64,000 nt of DNA, taken from Limanda limanda. Lineage: Eukaryota > Chordata > Actinopteri > Pleuronectiformes > Pleuronectidae. The stretch spans positions 25,684,527 to 25,748,526 of the forward strand of contig NC_083646.1 in NCBI RefSeq assembly GCF_963576545.1. The letters are read 5' to 3'. The notes under the pieces are model-generated. The model saw nothing but the letters and a program-made list of their open reading frames with translations. It searched no databases and was not told the DNA's origin. The translations under genes and the position numbers were made by a program. Shown here in pieces: positions 14,099 through 25,460 of this stretch (within the stretch, counting starts at the first letter, position 1; every line of letters begins with the position of its first letter).

Positions 14099-14866
14099 AC
14101 TTGTATTTCAACATCCGTGTGCAATCATTCTGTATGATTCTCAACTCCATATGTAGTGAAATGTGTATATTGTGCACATATTCTCTCTATCTTAAACATT
14201 ATTTTTCATTCTATTTTATCGCCCAATTTACATTTTCTCATCCACCTCATTCTGACCATCCCCTGGTGTCAAATGTGAGTTCTCGCCGGCGTGTGATCTA
14301 AAAAAGTTCATCTTGTCTTGATATCTAAATGGCAGGAGATAAGGTGTGACTCTGTGCAGTAAAACCGTCACGTGTCTTTGTGTAGTAAGATGCACCCGCC
14401 TGCACGGGGAGTCCCCACCCGAGGAGGTAAAGAAGGGTTTCAGTGTGAGTGCACTGCGAGGAGCTGCTGTGTGCCTGTGTGTGTGAGGAGGAGGGCTGGG
14501 CAGGACGCGCTCAGTCATGAGCGGGTGAGCAGGGAGACAGGAGCGCAGCGCGGAGCGGAGCTGCAACACATCCTCGCTCTGCAAACTTCTACCAACACCA
14601 GCCGGGGCTCCACTTCACACTCCTACTGTTTCGACGTGATGGAGAACTGTGCTGGAGTTTCATGATGCAGCATCACAGGCTGGATTTGGAGCAGACGCAG
14701 TGGGACTGGATTACATCTGGATGAAGGGAAGTTTTTTTTGCAGGATTTATAACCGGGCTCCTGTTGGCACTTTCTGACTCTTGGGGCCCTCATGATTTGA
14801 TGTATTGATCTGGAACGCCTGGTGTGGTTCTCGTTAAAGCGCACAGAGTCCCAGCCTCCCGCTGTA

Positions 14867-15679
14867 ATGGCAAACCTCACCATGGAGAACATGACCGTGC
14901 TGAATGACACGACGGTGCAGGGCAATCACACCTTGGGCCCATGGACTGACTACACTGTAGAGTACAAGGCGCTCAGTGTGTTCCTGGTGTGCCTCATATG
15001 CGGGGTGGGCATCGTGGGGAACGTGATGGTCATCCTGGTGGTGCTGACCACCAAACACATGCGCACGCCCACCAACTGCTACCTGGTGAGCCTGGCCGTG
15101 GCCGACCTGATGGTGCTGACGGCCGCCGGGCTGCCCAACATCACCGACGCCCTGTACGGTCAGTGGGTGTACGGGTACGTAGGGTGCCTGGGGATCACCT
15201 ACTTGCAGTACCTGGGGATCAACGCGTCCTCCTGCTCCATCACCGCCTTCACCGTGGAGCGCTACATCGCCATCTGCCACCCCATCAAGGCGCAGTTCCT
15301 GTGCACCTTGTCCCGGGCGAAGAGGATCATCCTGCTGGTGTGGGCGCTCACCTCCGTCTACTGCGTCATGTGGCTCTTCCTGTCGGACACCAAAGAGTTG
15401 GTGTACGACAACGCGGTGCTTCTCAGCTGCGCCTACAAAGTGTCCAGGAGCCACTACCTGCCCATTTACTTCACGGATTTCGCGGCGTTCTACGTGCTGC
15501 CCCTCATGCTGGCCACGGTCCTGTACGGGCTGATCGCCAGGATCCTGTTCCTGAACCCGCTGCCGTCCGACACCAAGGACAAAGGCAGCACCAAGAAGTG
15601 GAAGAGGGAGATGAGCCAGGGAGGGAGGATGATCAGCTCCGGCAGCTCCAGCAGCACCACTGCGGCCTCCCGCAGACAG
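14867..15679 (+). CDS. trhr: Thyrotropin-releasing hormone receptor, coding exon 1 (TM1-TM5 and most of loop 3)
   Basis: First coding exon of the TRH receptor, a class A GPCR that couples through Gq to phospholipase C at the plasma membrane. It gives 271 residues: N-glycosylation sites at N3, N8, N13 and N20, TM1 about 36-58 (N52 = N1.50), LAVAD with D80 (D2.50), the TM3/loop-2 disulfide pair C107 and C188, Y115 and N119 matching the human ligand-contact residues Y106 and N110, ERY at 131-133 replacing DRY, and TM5 ending in [12 protein letters not shown]. The frame ends ASRRQ at a GT donor (15680), exactly where human TRHR is split. Joined to 33878-34297 it makes 410 residues, against 398 in human. 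An alternative start at 14882 has a stronger Kozak context (ACCATGG) and gives MENMT, like the human MENET. Upstream sequence from about 14300 is probably 5' UTR. Whether this is the trhra or trhrb copy cannot be told. Confidence 0.96.
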
Positions 15680-16264
15680 GTGGGCCACTGTTTGTTCACC
15701 AGCTCCATCACTGTGTTTGTGTAGAGGCAGGGAAGGCAGCTGCAGCGAGACCTCAGGTCAGCTGTCCCCCCCAGGTTGACCCTCCAATCAGAAACTATAG
15801 TGTGATCGATCTCATTCAGCTCCCCTGCTTGTCAGATAACAATGTGGACATGATCTCATTCAGACATTGCCCACATGTAGTATTTAAAAAAAGAGCCATC
15901 CTTCATCATTTCATGATTCGTCCTCTTATAATCACTGACTGCTTGATTATTCCACTCGAAACCACTTTACACTCCAATCTGTTCAACATGTCAAGTACAG
16001 TTTGGTTGAAAGACAGATTTTTAATCTGGTTTTAAGCTCTCCTCTATGAGCAGAGAATGACACAAACTAATAAACAACACAGAATTGTATAAATCTGAGG
16101 TAGATGACTTGTGTGTTATAACTCCTCACTATGCACACTGCAATATATTGACAGATTGAACTTTTGACCTATTGCTATTGAAAGAAATTATACAGCGAGA
16201 TTTCTGGATATTGTTTTTATGCCTATACCAGTAACTGAAACAAAAAACCCTCCCTAAAAACATA

Positions 16265-16320
16265 TTTTGATTCACAAAATCTTGATCCTTATCTGGATCC
16301 GCACCAAATGACACCTGTTT
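16265..16320. repeat. Fragment of an interspersed repeat ('gatcc/ctggatccgcac' family)
   Basis: The stretch TTTTGATTCACAAAATCT followed by CTGGATCCGCAC is nearly repeated at 19125-19175, so both belong to one repeat family. It also resembles the larger copy at 44143-44420. Family name unknown to me. Confidence 0.5.
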
Positions 16321-16866
16321 AAACTGTACATGTGCCTGTTTCTTTTTCATAAAGATCCCTGCAGGCTTCCTCAAATGTGCTCCAAAAGTTATCCAGTCAA
16401 ACATCTCATTTACAGCTGGTTTGAGTTACACAGGATGCTTAACCTTCTTACATTTTCAATTTGGAAACTGCACAATTTAAGAAAGCTGTTATCTACATAG
16501 TTTGTGTTCCGGCATATATCTGCCTGAGTGTAGACATATTTAGTTTCTTATTTTAATGATCTGAACCAGCAGTTCCATTGGAGAGTCTCCTGATCAAACC
16601 CTTCTGAGGGGTGTGGTTTGCAGCTCTGCATCACATTTTATTTATTTGTGTATATAAATGAATATCTCTGAGTAAAGCAATCAAAATTAAATCAAAGTCA
16701 TCTACGCTATGTAATTTCAGTCCTGGAGAAACTGAATTAATAAAAAACGTAAATTTCACAAAACATGTTATGAAGCCAAATGTAGGCCTACTTACTAAAA
16801 TTAATGCCAGATGTGTATCAATAAACTATTCAAGTTTTTCCCATTTGAATAGTTTATTTCTATTAA

Positions 16867-17352
16867 AGGGACTCTTACCTTTGTTGCATTTGAGAATTAC
16901 AGCACATTCAAATCATCCCGCCTTCCTCCAATGCCCCACCCCCTCGTTCCCATCCGCGGTGTTTTTTTGAAGAAACTTTATTTACAAGCAGACTTACAAT
17001 CTACTGCCTCCGCGCACGCTCGTGAGTTTTTGTTTACCATAGCAATGGATTCGGTAAGTTATATACATTTACATTCACATGCCTTGATGACGCGGGCCCG
17101 AATGCGCCACAAGAAGCAGACGGAAAACCTGCATGTCCATGCAGCAAACAGACAGGTCTGTCGGCCAATAAGGTCCTTCGGTCCGAAGAATTTTATTGGT
17201 TGAAGTTTTCACTAAATATTATGAGAGTGAAATAATTGTTTGTTTTTACTCCTGGTGGGTCTGTCTTGCATTTTAGAGTGTCATTACCTTATTAATACCA
17301 ATTTAACCTTATCCAAAAAAAGTGTAAAAATGCAACAAAGGTAAGAGTCCCT
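16867..17352. mobile_element. TTAA-flanked 486 bp MITE (Kolobok- or piggyBac-type)
   Basis: The element starts AGGGACTCTTACCTTTGTTG and ends with its exact reverse complement; the inverted repeat extends about 25 bp without mismatch. Both sides carry the duplicated target TTAA (16863-16866 and 17353-17356). TTAA targets are used by the Kolobok and piggyBac superfamilies; the AGGG start fits Kolobok better, which is inference. There is no transposase inside. The centre is GC-rich and contains an ATGGATTCG|GTAAGT stretch that looks like a short first coding exon with splice donor. Confidence 0.85.
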
Positions 17353-17356
17353 TTAA

Positions 17357-19512
17357 ATTGTCAAAGTGGTGACCCTTGCCTCAAAATACAGAAATGACCA
17401 CAAAGCAATTGTTATTTCACCAGAAGTCTTTCATGTTGTATGTGTGTTTTACATGTAGTGCATATTAATATTACTAAAAAGTTAAGAAAGAAATTTACAG
17501 TATGTTATTTTACTTAAAAGCCAATAGAGATCTTATTTGTGAGAGGTGTGCGTAGTCGACACCAAGAAAAGATCAACAGTTAAAAAAAATCTCTTGTCTT
17601 TGCAGCTGAGCTCTCTGAGCCCGAACACATGGGAAATATAGAGTATATAACATCAGTCCAAAATCAGGTTTATAGCAAATTCGCATTCAATTAGGAAAAG
17701 GAACAGAGTTTAATGGCGGTATACTAATAAAATAATGTTAACCTTTTGAGCTGTTCTGCTTGAGCTCTTGTGGAGCTGTTGCTATACCACAGGGACATGT
17801 AGCTATAATGTATGAAAAATGTGAAAAAAAATAATTAAAGACAAAAGAAAATATCCAAACCGGTAAAAGCTGACCCTGAATTGACTCAATTTACATTTTC
17901 ATAGAGTTTAGTGAAGTACAAAATCACTTTCCACTTTCCCTTAAAACATCTTCTTAAATCTTTGACACACCTTTATAGTAGAGCTCACAGTAAATAAGAG
18001 TCAAAGTAAAAAAAGTGATGAATGCAACAGGACCTATTTGGGTCCAATCTTGATCATAAGGATGGAACTCAGAGATTAACAAACCTTCAATTGACCTTTT
18101 TACTTTTTGTGAATTGAGACTCTTTTTTTTAAAACACTGCATTATGACACATCTAAATTCAAACTATCCTTTATAAAACTGTTCTATCCTCCTGACGTAG
18201 TTGAAAATCAGTGGGTGCTCTGAGGCACAGACACGACTGTGGCAGACACTCAGGTAGATAGCAGAGCTGGACGTTTGTTTATCAGATCACGAGGAGACGC
18301 TCTCTTGGAATGACAGGGGGTGTGGTGCCCTGAGGCAGCTCCAAACTCCAAATCAGTTAACCCCAACCCAAATAGGCTTTTGGCTTGTTTTTTTTATCAT
18401 GTTTAAACACACCCACCATGTGTGTCTGCATTAAAAGCTCATTGTGCTCATATAAGGAACAATCCATACCATGCACGTTAGTGAATTACCCAAAGGTGAA
18501 GAAATAATGAGGACTGGGTGTCTCGCTCACTGGAGCCCCTTTCCAGTCCAATTAAACTCTCCTCAGTGCAGCTCAAACACCATAGCATAGAAGCAGAGAA
18601 TATTTAATTACAAACCTGAAGTTTCACATCAGGATTATCACCTGGTTAATAATATATAACAAATCCAGGCTTTGTTAAATGTGCACATGTACAGATTTGA
18701 AAAGTCTTCCAATTTGGAAATCTATCTGAATAAATAAATAAAGTTTAACAAAGTTTCCCCAAGGAGCAGTTCTTCCCAACACCTTTGCAGTTGTCTTTTC
18801 ATAAATGTGATTAATTTATATAGGCTGCAAAGCTGTTTTAAGCTCTATTTTTCTACACGTAAATATCTGCTCTATCAAATTATAATTATTCTTCCATCTA
18901 GATTTGCCCTATTGCTTATTGAAACTACAAGGGTACCCAGAGAGTGCCTCCACCAAAGCTGACAGGCCACTTTATCACCGAATTGCATCTACATGTAGTG
19001 AGATTAGAAAAGTTCTGCATACTGCTCCCTTTAAACATGGGGCAAATATCCATTCTCCTATGATGTTGAAAGGAATATCTGTCACTGTACAGAAACTGAG
19101 AGATAAGCCTCTTAGAAATACTGATTTTGATTCACAAAATCTGGATCATTTTCTGGATCCACACAATTGCATCTGTTTTTTTAGATACCAGTAAAATGTC
19201 CGTTCTACACCTCCCTGTTTGGAATTGGCTGTTTGTCTTGTCTGTGGTGATGCTGGATGCAGCTTATTTTTCCTGACAATGTCAACGTGACCGACAATAA
19301 TTGAACCATGGCAAATAAAGACCTGCTGCAGGACTCAGTCCACAGAATCTGAAGCTGCACCCAGGCTACACAAATAGCTTATCACCTGTTTATTTAAAGT
19401 TCAGTAACGCTCCATACGTTTTACAGACCCCGAACTGAAGGGTTGGCTGCTGTTGTCGTTGTGTCACGTGTGTTTATGAGTCCCAGCCAGTACCTCTAAA
19501 GATTGTTGGTCG
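17357..19512. other. trhr intron, no recognised feature
   Basis: A/T-rich intron sequence. Only the repeat fragment at 19125-19175 is recognised. No exon with credible splice sites and homology was seen. Confidence 0.5.
19125..19175. repeat. Second fragment of the 16265 repeat family
   Basis: Shares TTTTGATTCACAAAATCTGG and TCTGGATCCACAC with 16265-16320, differing by a few bases. Confidence 0.5.
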
Positions 19513-19516
19513 CCTG

Positions 19517-19707
19517 TGTGATGGAAATTTGACCTGGTGAGACTTCTGAAATAAAGAGATTAGTGAATAATAGTCTTTAAGTATACTTTATTCCTTGAGA
19601 GGAAGGTCAGACAAGCATACAGCATGCGAAGAGCATTCTGCAGAGGGGATGACAAAGCTACAGTTGCAGGCGTGTGCTTTTTAATGCAGATGCACTGAAG
19701 AGATATG

Positions 19708-19738
<31 letters not shown>

Positions 19739-19951
19739 GAACTATGTGTATGAACTGAGTGAATAGTAAAATACCAGGAGATAAGACCCAGACACAGGCT
19801 GAAGGCCTCTTTCAAGGTCTTGGTGGGGGGGAGACGAGCACAGTCTCAGATTTGTGGCCCTGATGTCATCTTACAGTTACACAAGCAGAAATAGTATGCA
19901 TAAGCAGAGATAATATATAGTGTTGTATAATGGTCAAATTTTTCCATTACA
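19517..19951 (-). mobile_element. Solo LTR, 435 bp
   Basis: On the minus strand this starts TGTAATGGAAAAATTT and ends AAATTTCCATCACA, so the ends are imperfect inverted repeats with TG...CA borders. An AATAAA signal lies near 19590 on that strand. A 4 bp target duplication, CCTG, flanks it (19513-19516 and 19952-19955). There is no internal retroviral sequence, so it is a solo LTR left by recombination between two LTRs. It contains a (TG)n tract at 19715-19739. Its ends are closely similar to those of the LTR at 60747-61370, suggesting related families. Confidence 0.82.
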
Positions 19952-20437
19952 CCTGTTTATTTCAAAATTTTTATTTATAATGTATCACGTTTCCAAATTG
20001 CATCAACTACGACACTCCACTTTGTTACATGCGGAACAATACAAATGCTAAGTGTGTTCTTTTAAACACAACATCTCGCAGTATTAAAACAAATGGAAAA
20101 AAAATCCTGACTCCTCCTATCTAAATTGAATCTGCGCTGGAAAGTATTGTATTCTTCCTTGGCCCACAACCAATTCTTCCAAGCTTCAAAATTGTTCAGT
20201 AACTTTTGCATAATCTTGCTCACAGACGGACAGCGATGAAAACATAACCTCAGTGTTGAAGGTTATCGTGTAGATATTCAAATGGAAGGCAGTCACATGA
20301 AACAACTAATCCGAATTGTTAAGCAAAATGAAAAAACTGTGCCTTGAACAGTCTTGTTTGATTGTTCAGTGGAGGACTGATTGATCAACATTAGATATTT
20401 GTCTTCACGCTCAGATCCTTTGTATACTTGGATCACC

Positions 20438-21478
20438 TGGGTCCTGTGCTACGAAGCCGGATTTGCTTATTCGGGCTTTCATGTCCTATGAAGCTCGTTC
20501 ACTTCTTATCGGGTTAAATCACCATGGTAACTTCTGCGGAGCAGGTAAAGTTGATGATAAAACATCAACCTGTATAAAAGCTCTGCTCACTGACCAGTCA
20601 ATTCCTTTGAAACATGACATTAGCGTTGTTACAGCATCCTGTGGAGCTTTGTGAGCTGCTGGAGCCGAATTTAACCAGCCTGACACGTAAGAGCAATGTG
20701 CTCACAGTCACAGTACCACAGACAGTCTGCATCGCTCTATGTTTCTTTACTGAAATTACTGATATTCATGTACTGGGTGTGTTAGCGGCGGGATAACCAG
20801 ACAGTTAAATAATTTTATCCTTCTCTTTAAGTAGGTGCAATTAACTATTTATTTGGAATGGGGGATAGATAGTTTACAGATTTACTTTGTGACAGCTACC
20901 ATCCTTCCCTCTCCTTCTCTCTCACTATCTCTCTCTTTCACTATCTCTCTCTCTCGCTGAGACTTGTGTAGTCAGCATTCACCAAAATGACACTACACTG
21001 TTGCGCTGTTAGTTCTCTCCTAAAAGCGAAGGATATGGGAAGTTTAAAACCCTGTCACCTAGATGCAAAGTGCGCACAGTCATGTTCATGGCGCACGAAA
21101 ATAAGTCCATATTTTTTTATTGACTAATAATAGCAAATGTTTCCAGCCCGGTGTGTCCTCTGAGTCAGTGCAGGTAGTGTGTGTCAAACTAAAGCTCCTT
21201 GTTAAATTACACATTCACACAATAAGAGATGTTTTACCTGCTGTCCTTCTTGCATTTAGCAGCTTTAACTGTGTTTCTTTTAGTCTGGATAATGCGTTTC
21301 CACTCATTTTTCTAACATTCTAGTTTTCTCCTTGTTGTGAAATATGTGGTCAGTTCACTTGTCCATGTCTTTGATTGGTCTCATGCAGTGAACACGCAGC
21401 TTTCATCTGCATGAGCTCAGATTTGATGAGGAAAACATGGTTTCACTAATCGAGTTGATGAGCTGCTTCGTGTGACCG
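20438..21478. mobile_element. Possible PIF/Harbinger-like non-autonomous element
   Basis: The left part (GGTCCTGTGCTACGAAGC, then GTTAAATCACCATGGTAAC near 20513-20531) resembles the terminal sequence of a MITE common in fish that I associate with PIF/Harbinger. A matching right end (GCTTCGTGTGACC at about 21466-21478) is only partly complementary, and I could not find a clear target duplication. There is no transposase frame. The borders are tentative. Confidence 0.35.
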
Positions 21479-22119
21479 CTTAGCCTGATTGTGATTGTAA
21501 GGTTCACCCGGTGATCGGAAAGAGATCCAGGGTGGGTTGAACTCGCTTGGTAGTAGAGACCTCTGGGTTGAGTCTACTTCATTGAGCCAGTCATATTCAG
21601 AGTACGTCCTGGTGTCTTAACAGGAAATCTCTTTCTAATCAGTCATGTTTGTTTAGAGTAAAATTAATTAGGGACAAAGAAGGCAGCAAAATGATCAAAG
21701 TCTGGATCATTTCTGTGGTCGGCTCATTTGCATCAGGAGCTGTGGTGACATGTCAGAGGTTTTTCATCAGAGGAGCAGTGAGCTAATTTTTTCAATTTCA
21801 ACCTTCAATCAGTAATCAACAGGGAAAGAGATACCCCTGTAAAGACGAGCAACAGGATGCGTTCAAGTGTTCTCAGCTCAATTAAACCAAAGAAAGAGAG
21901 AAATGTGATGAAACTAAAAATAAAGAATAGCTCTTAGTCCACAGTTTTTTGAGTAGTAGAGCATGTGGTGGCAATGACTTCTGCACCAAGTTTGTCCAAG
22001 CGGAACATTTCTCTCCAGACTCTGTCACGCAAAAATAAAATGGTAAAGGACCAACAGACTAATGAGGGTGACTCATGGTCTTATTCTACATAAAGTCAGG
22101 CTGACAACGTCTCTGTGAT

Positions 22120-22300
22120 TCTAGTTTTAAATTACCTCCGCCGAGGAGCTCATTCACTCCTGTCCCTTTGTGTGTGTGTTTGTAAGCAAGACTTCACAAC
22201 AGAACAGACTGAGAGTTCATAGAAGGAAAGATATGGGTCAGAGAGGTACCCATTTAATTTCGGTGTAGATTCGGTTCAAGGGGCAGATCCAGGACTTCTT
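22120..22300. repeat. Fish interspersed repeat fragment
   Basis: TACCTCCGCCGAGGAG, then GTTTGTAAGCAAGA, GATATGGGTCAGAGAGG, CCCATTTAATTTCGGTGTAG and GGGGCAGATCCAGGA. I recognise this order from a repeat widespread in teleosts; it also appears to belong with the 44143 family. No coding content. Confidence 0.5.
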
Positions 22301-24512
22301 TCCTTTATTTCTTCTTTCCTTTTTCTTATCATGAAACTTGATGAGAAAAATCAGACATATTAAGGGAACTGTTATCTATGTGTGTGAGAAATTTGGTGAA
22401 GCTTGATTGAATGTAAGACATTGTAACATTGTTGGAATTAGAATTATTGATTGACTAATATGTGTTAGGCTTTCTAGGCTATGAGGGGTAAGATCCCTAA
22501 CTTGACTGAAATAACCAGGTTTAGTTTCCAGGTTCGTTCAAAGTTTGAATCACTGTGTTTTAAATATATCATATGTAAATGAGAATTTTGGGTTGTTTTT
22601 AAATATGTGACCATGTCCAGAAGTGCCACTACTATGGTAGATATCATTACATGTTAAGTAACTAAAATGTTTTTTTATCTAAATTTTGCATAAGACTGAT
22701 GTTTTGAATTCTGCTTTATAAAGAATTAACTAAACCCAGAAGAGATTAGTTTAACGCAACTCTAAAAAAACAACTTCTTTTGACGTCAGCTGCAAAGTCA
22801 CCTAAAGATGGTGGTATAAATGATTATCATGTTTTATCATATAAAGTGTGTATATAAACTCTCAACATTGAATTCAGGAGATCTTTGTTGCCTTTCAAAA
22901 AGATGGAAACTTATAGGCAAAATGTAAATTAAAGAAAATTATCTCCGAAACTAGAAAACTGTAAATTTCTTATTTTAAAAAGACATTTTAGTTTAGCGTA
23001 TAAATGAGCCAAAGTTTTAGTGCGTGTTTCTACAAAGGTCATCACAACACACAATTAGTGTAGTTAGCTGTGTCAAAAATGCAGTAAAATAGATAAAACT
23101 ATGCTTCGGGCTGTTTTCAACGGACGTATCACAAGCTGTTACATGCCCTGTGTAGAACGTTCAGCTAATTGAAACATACATTTGAAGACATGCATGAGAC
23201 GGACGACTGAACAGCTTTAGTGTTAGGGTCTGTAACAGAATGAAAAACAGGCACAAATGCAGTTTCATGATTAACTTGCAATTTAACAGCTACTGTATAT
23301 GAACATAGATTTACTGAATGAGAACTCTTGGTATTATTTTCATGCAGATATCCATTAATGGTGGTATGGGGTTTTGTTTTGTCTTTCTTGGAATATTTAG
23401 CCTGTAACTTGAGAACTTGGTGGATCTTTGCCGCTCTTGAATGCACCTTTGTGAGGATCAGGTGTAGCTGCTTTCCCTGCTTATTGCTTATTGTGTGAGG
23501 TACACTTAAAAAGCAGAACTCACTGAAACTCTAATAATAATAAACTCATTGTGAGGCGCTTCCTCACAATGCATCAGCGGCACCTAGTAAATACAGGCAT
23601 CAGAAAGACATTGACAAATGAATCAAACTTTTTTGTGTGCTGCCCTTCTTTTCCTTATTCACTTTATGACAAACAAAGACACTGAGCTTTTTCTTAAAAA
23701 ATAAAGAGAACCAAACAAAATAATAGGTACAAGGGTTTTTTCTCTTATGATATCTTGGGTTGGACCTAAGCAAAATCAAGTCACCTCATCAATATTTAAG
23801 CAGTAGTGTGGCTGCATCATGTTAATCTGAATAGGCTTAGTCAAGTTGACTCAAGTCAAGTGTTTGGGTGGAGATGCAGCTGTGCTCACAAACCGGACAC
23901 TGTTATTTAGTGGATTAAAGCTCTTTGACAATAGTTTTTAATGCTGGGCATACTGATCCTTTGAGCACCTAGTTAATTTAGTGACACCCATGGGTGCTCC
24001 AGGTAACAAGTAATAATAATAAAAGTCCTAGAGTTCTCATTGAGCATCTACTTTTGTTGTCTTCAGATAGAACTCATGAGCTCGTGGTGATGGAAGTTTT
24101 GTCCGTTCACTTTTCGATATAATGTAAAAAATGAGTTCCCAACTGGGAAAAACGCCATCTCAAATCAGACTCGGAACAAAATCGTAATGTTTGAACATTT
24201 TTTTTACGAATTGCTGACAGCATCACTTAAACCAATGAACATAATCATCTCTAAACAGTAGTTCAATCAAGAGAGACTTCTACTCAACGGCTTAACAACA
24301 TTTTTTGAAATGCGCACAGAGAAAGTGAAGTTGAATGCTGTAGTCTTTGGCGTTTTAGACCCCTAGTGATGTCATCACACTGTAAAAAAAGAAAAGTTGA
24401 CTCAACTTAAAAAAGTAAAGCAACCAGCTGCAACGCTTTTTTGAGTTGACCTAACTTAAGGGCTTGTGAGTTGTGTCAACTTAAATAATTAAGTTCACTC
24501 AAAATGTTATAT

Positions 24513-24575
24513 AGAGTAGCTCTGAATGGTGATGTTCTGTTAGACTAACTTAACATCTCCATTCAGAGCTACTCA
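24513..24575. repeat. Inverted repeat, 24 bp arms
   Basis: The arm 24513-24536 (AGAGTAGCTCTGAATGG...) pairs with 24552-24575 at 22 of 24 positions, around a 15 nt loop. It sits inside the left arm of the 24378 element. Confidence 0.85.
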
Positions 24576-25060
24576 AATCTACAAGTTAGGAATACTAGAT
24601 TATATGCATGCTAATGATTTGAAAACATACATCAACAGAACTGGATCGTTTCAGTCGAGAGAACTTAAACTTAAACTTGAAATGCTTAGTTAACTCAACT
24701 TTGCTGCCCATCAGTTGAGCTAACTCAAGTTTACTCTATTCATACTGTTGTGGAAATTCAATAATAACACCAAAATTCTATAAAGAATCTGTTTATTAAG
24801 AACACAGGGGTTAACATTATATAAATCCAATAACTACAAAAAAGGCAACATTGAAATTGCAGCAGCAGGGATGCTTAAGTGAACTTGGTAACATTATACA
24901 ATTATTTTCAAAGATAGAATATGTAAACACATAACAAAGTGCAGAACCAGCTCTCAATACTTTAGCTATAATATAGAAAACAGTATGATTGACACTATGA
25001 ATCACAAAACATGTGTTAGTCAGATACTTGAGGAAACCACTGGCCAAACCCAGCAGTGAA

Positions 25061-25408
25061 GAAAGTGCATCCATAAAAAACATGTAACAAGACACAAACG
25101 TGTTCAGTTGCAGAGATAACCAAATCCAGCACTTAGTAAACACTAACTTCCAATGGGAACATGGGATTCGTAGCAACACTACACAAACTTGTGTAGCTAC
25201 TACTGAACTTGAAAACATGTTTTGAGGAATAAAGTGACATGTCTATAGAAAGTGCATCCATAAAAACGTGTAACAAGACACAAACGTGTTTAGTTTCAGA
25301 GACAAACAAATCCAGCAGTTAATTAACACTAACTTCAAATGGGAACATGGGATTTGTGTAGCTACTACTGAACTTAAAAACATATTTTGAGGAATAAAGT
25401 GACATGTC
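25061..25408. repeat. Tandem duplication in the 3' part of the 24378 element
   Basis: Copy 1 (25061-25247) and copy 2 (25248-25408) both begin GAAAGTGCATCCATAAAA and end AATAAAGTGACATGTC. Copy 2 lacks about 24 bp around the TAGCAACACTACACAAACTT part and differs at scattered bases. It lies in the predicted 3' untranslated region of the minus-strand gene. Confidence 0.85.
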
Positions 25409-25460
25409 AATGTGTGCAAATATGTGCATTGAACACATGTCTATGTGTCATGGTATCGGG

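Noticed and set aside
14834..15688. 284-codon open frame on the minus strand opposite trhr exon 1
   Set aside because: It is the mirror of a GC-rich, strongly third-position-biased receptor exon. Its product is a His/Gly/Gln-rich low-complexity string without any known domain.
14989..16035. 348-codon frame overlapping trhr exon 1 in another plus frame
   Set aside because: A shadow of the same codon bias. It runs past the exon donor into the intron and resembles no protein.
24817..25218. 133-codon minus-strand frame with hydrophobic stretches
   Set aside because: It lies in the 3' untranslated part of the element gene, overlaps a tandem duplication, and has no homology or splice support.
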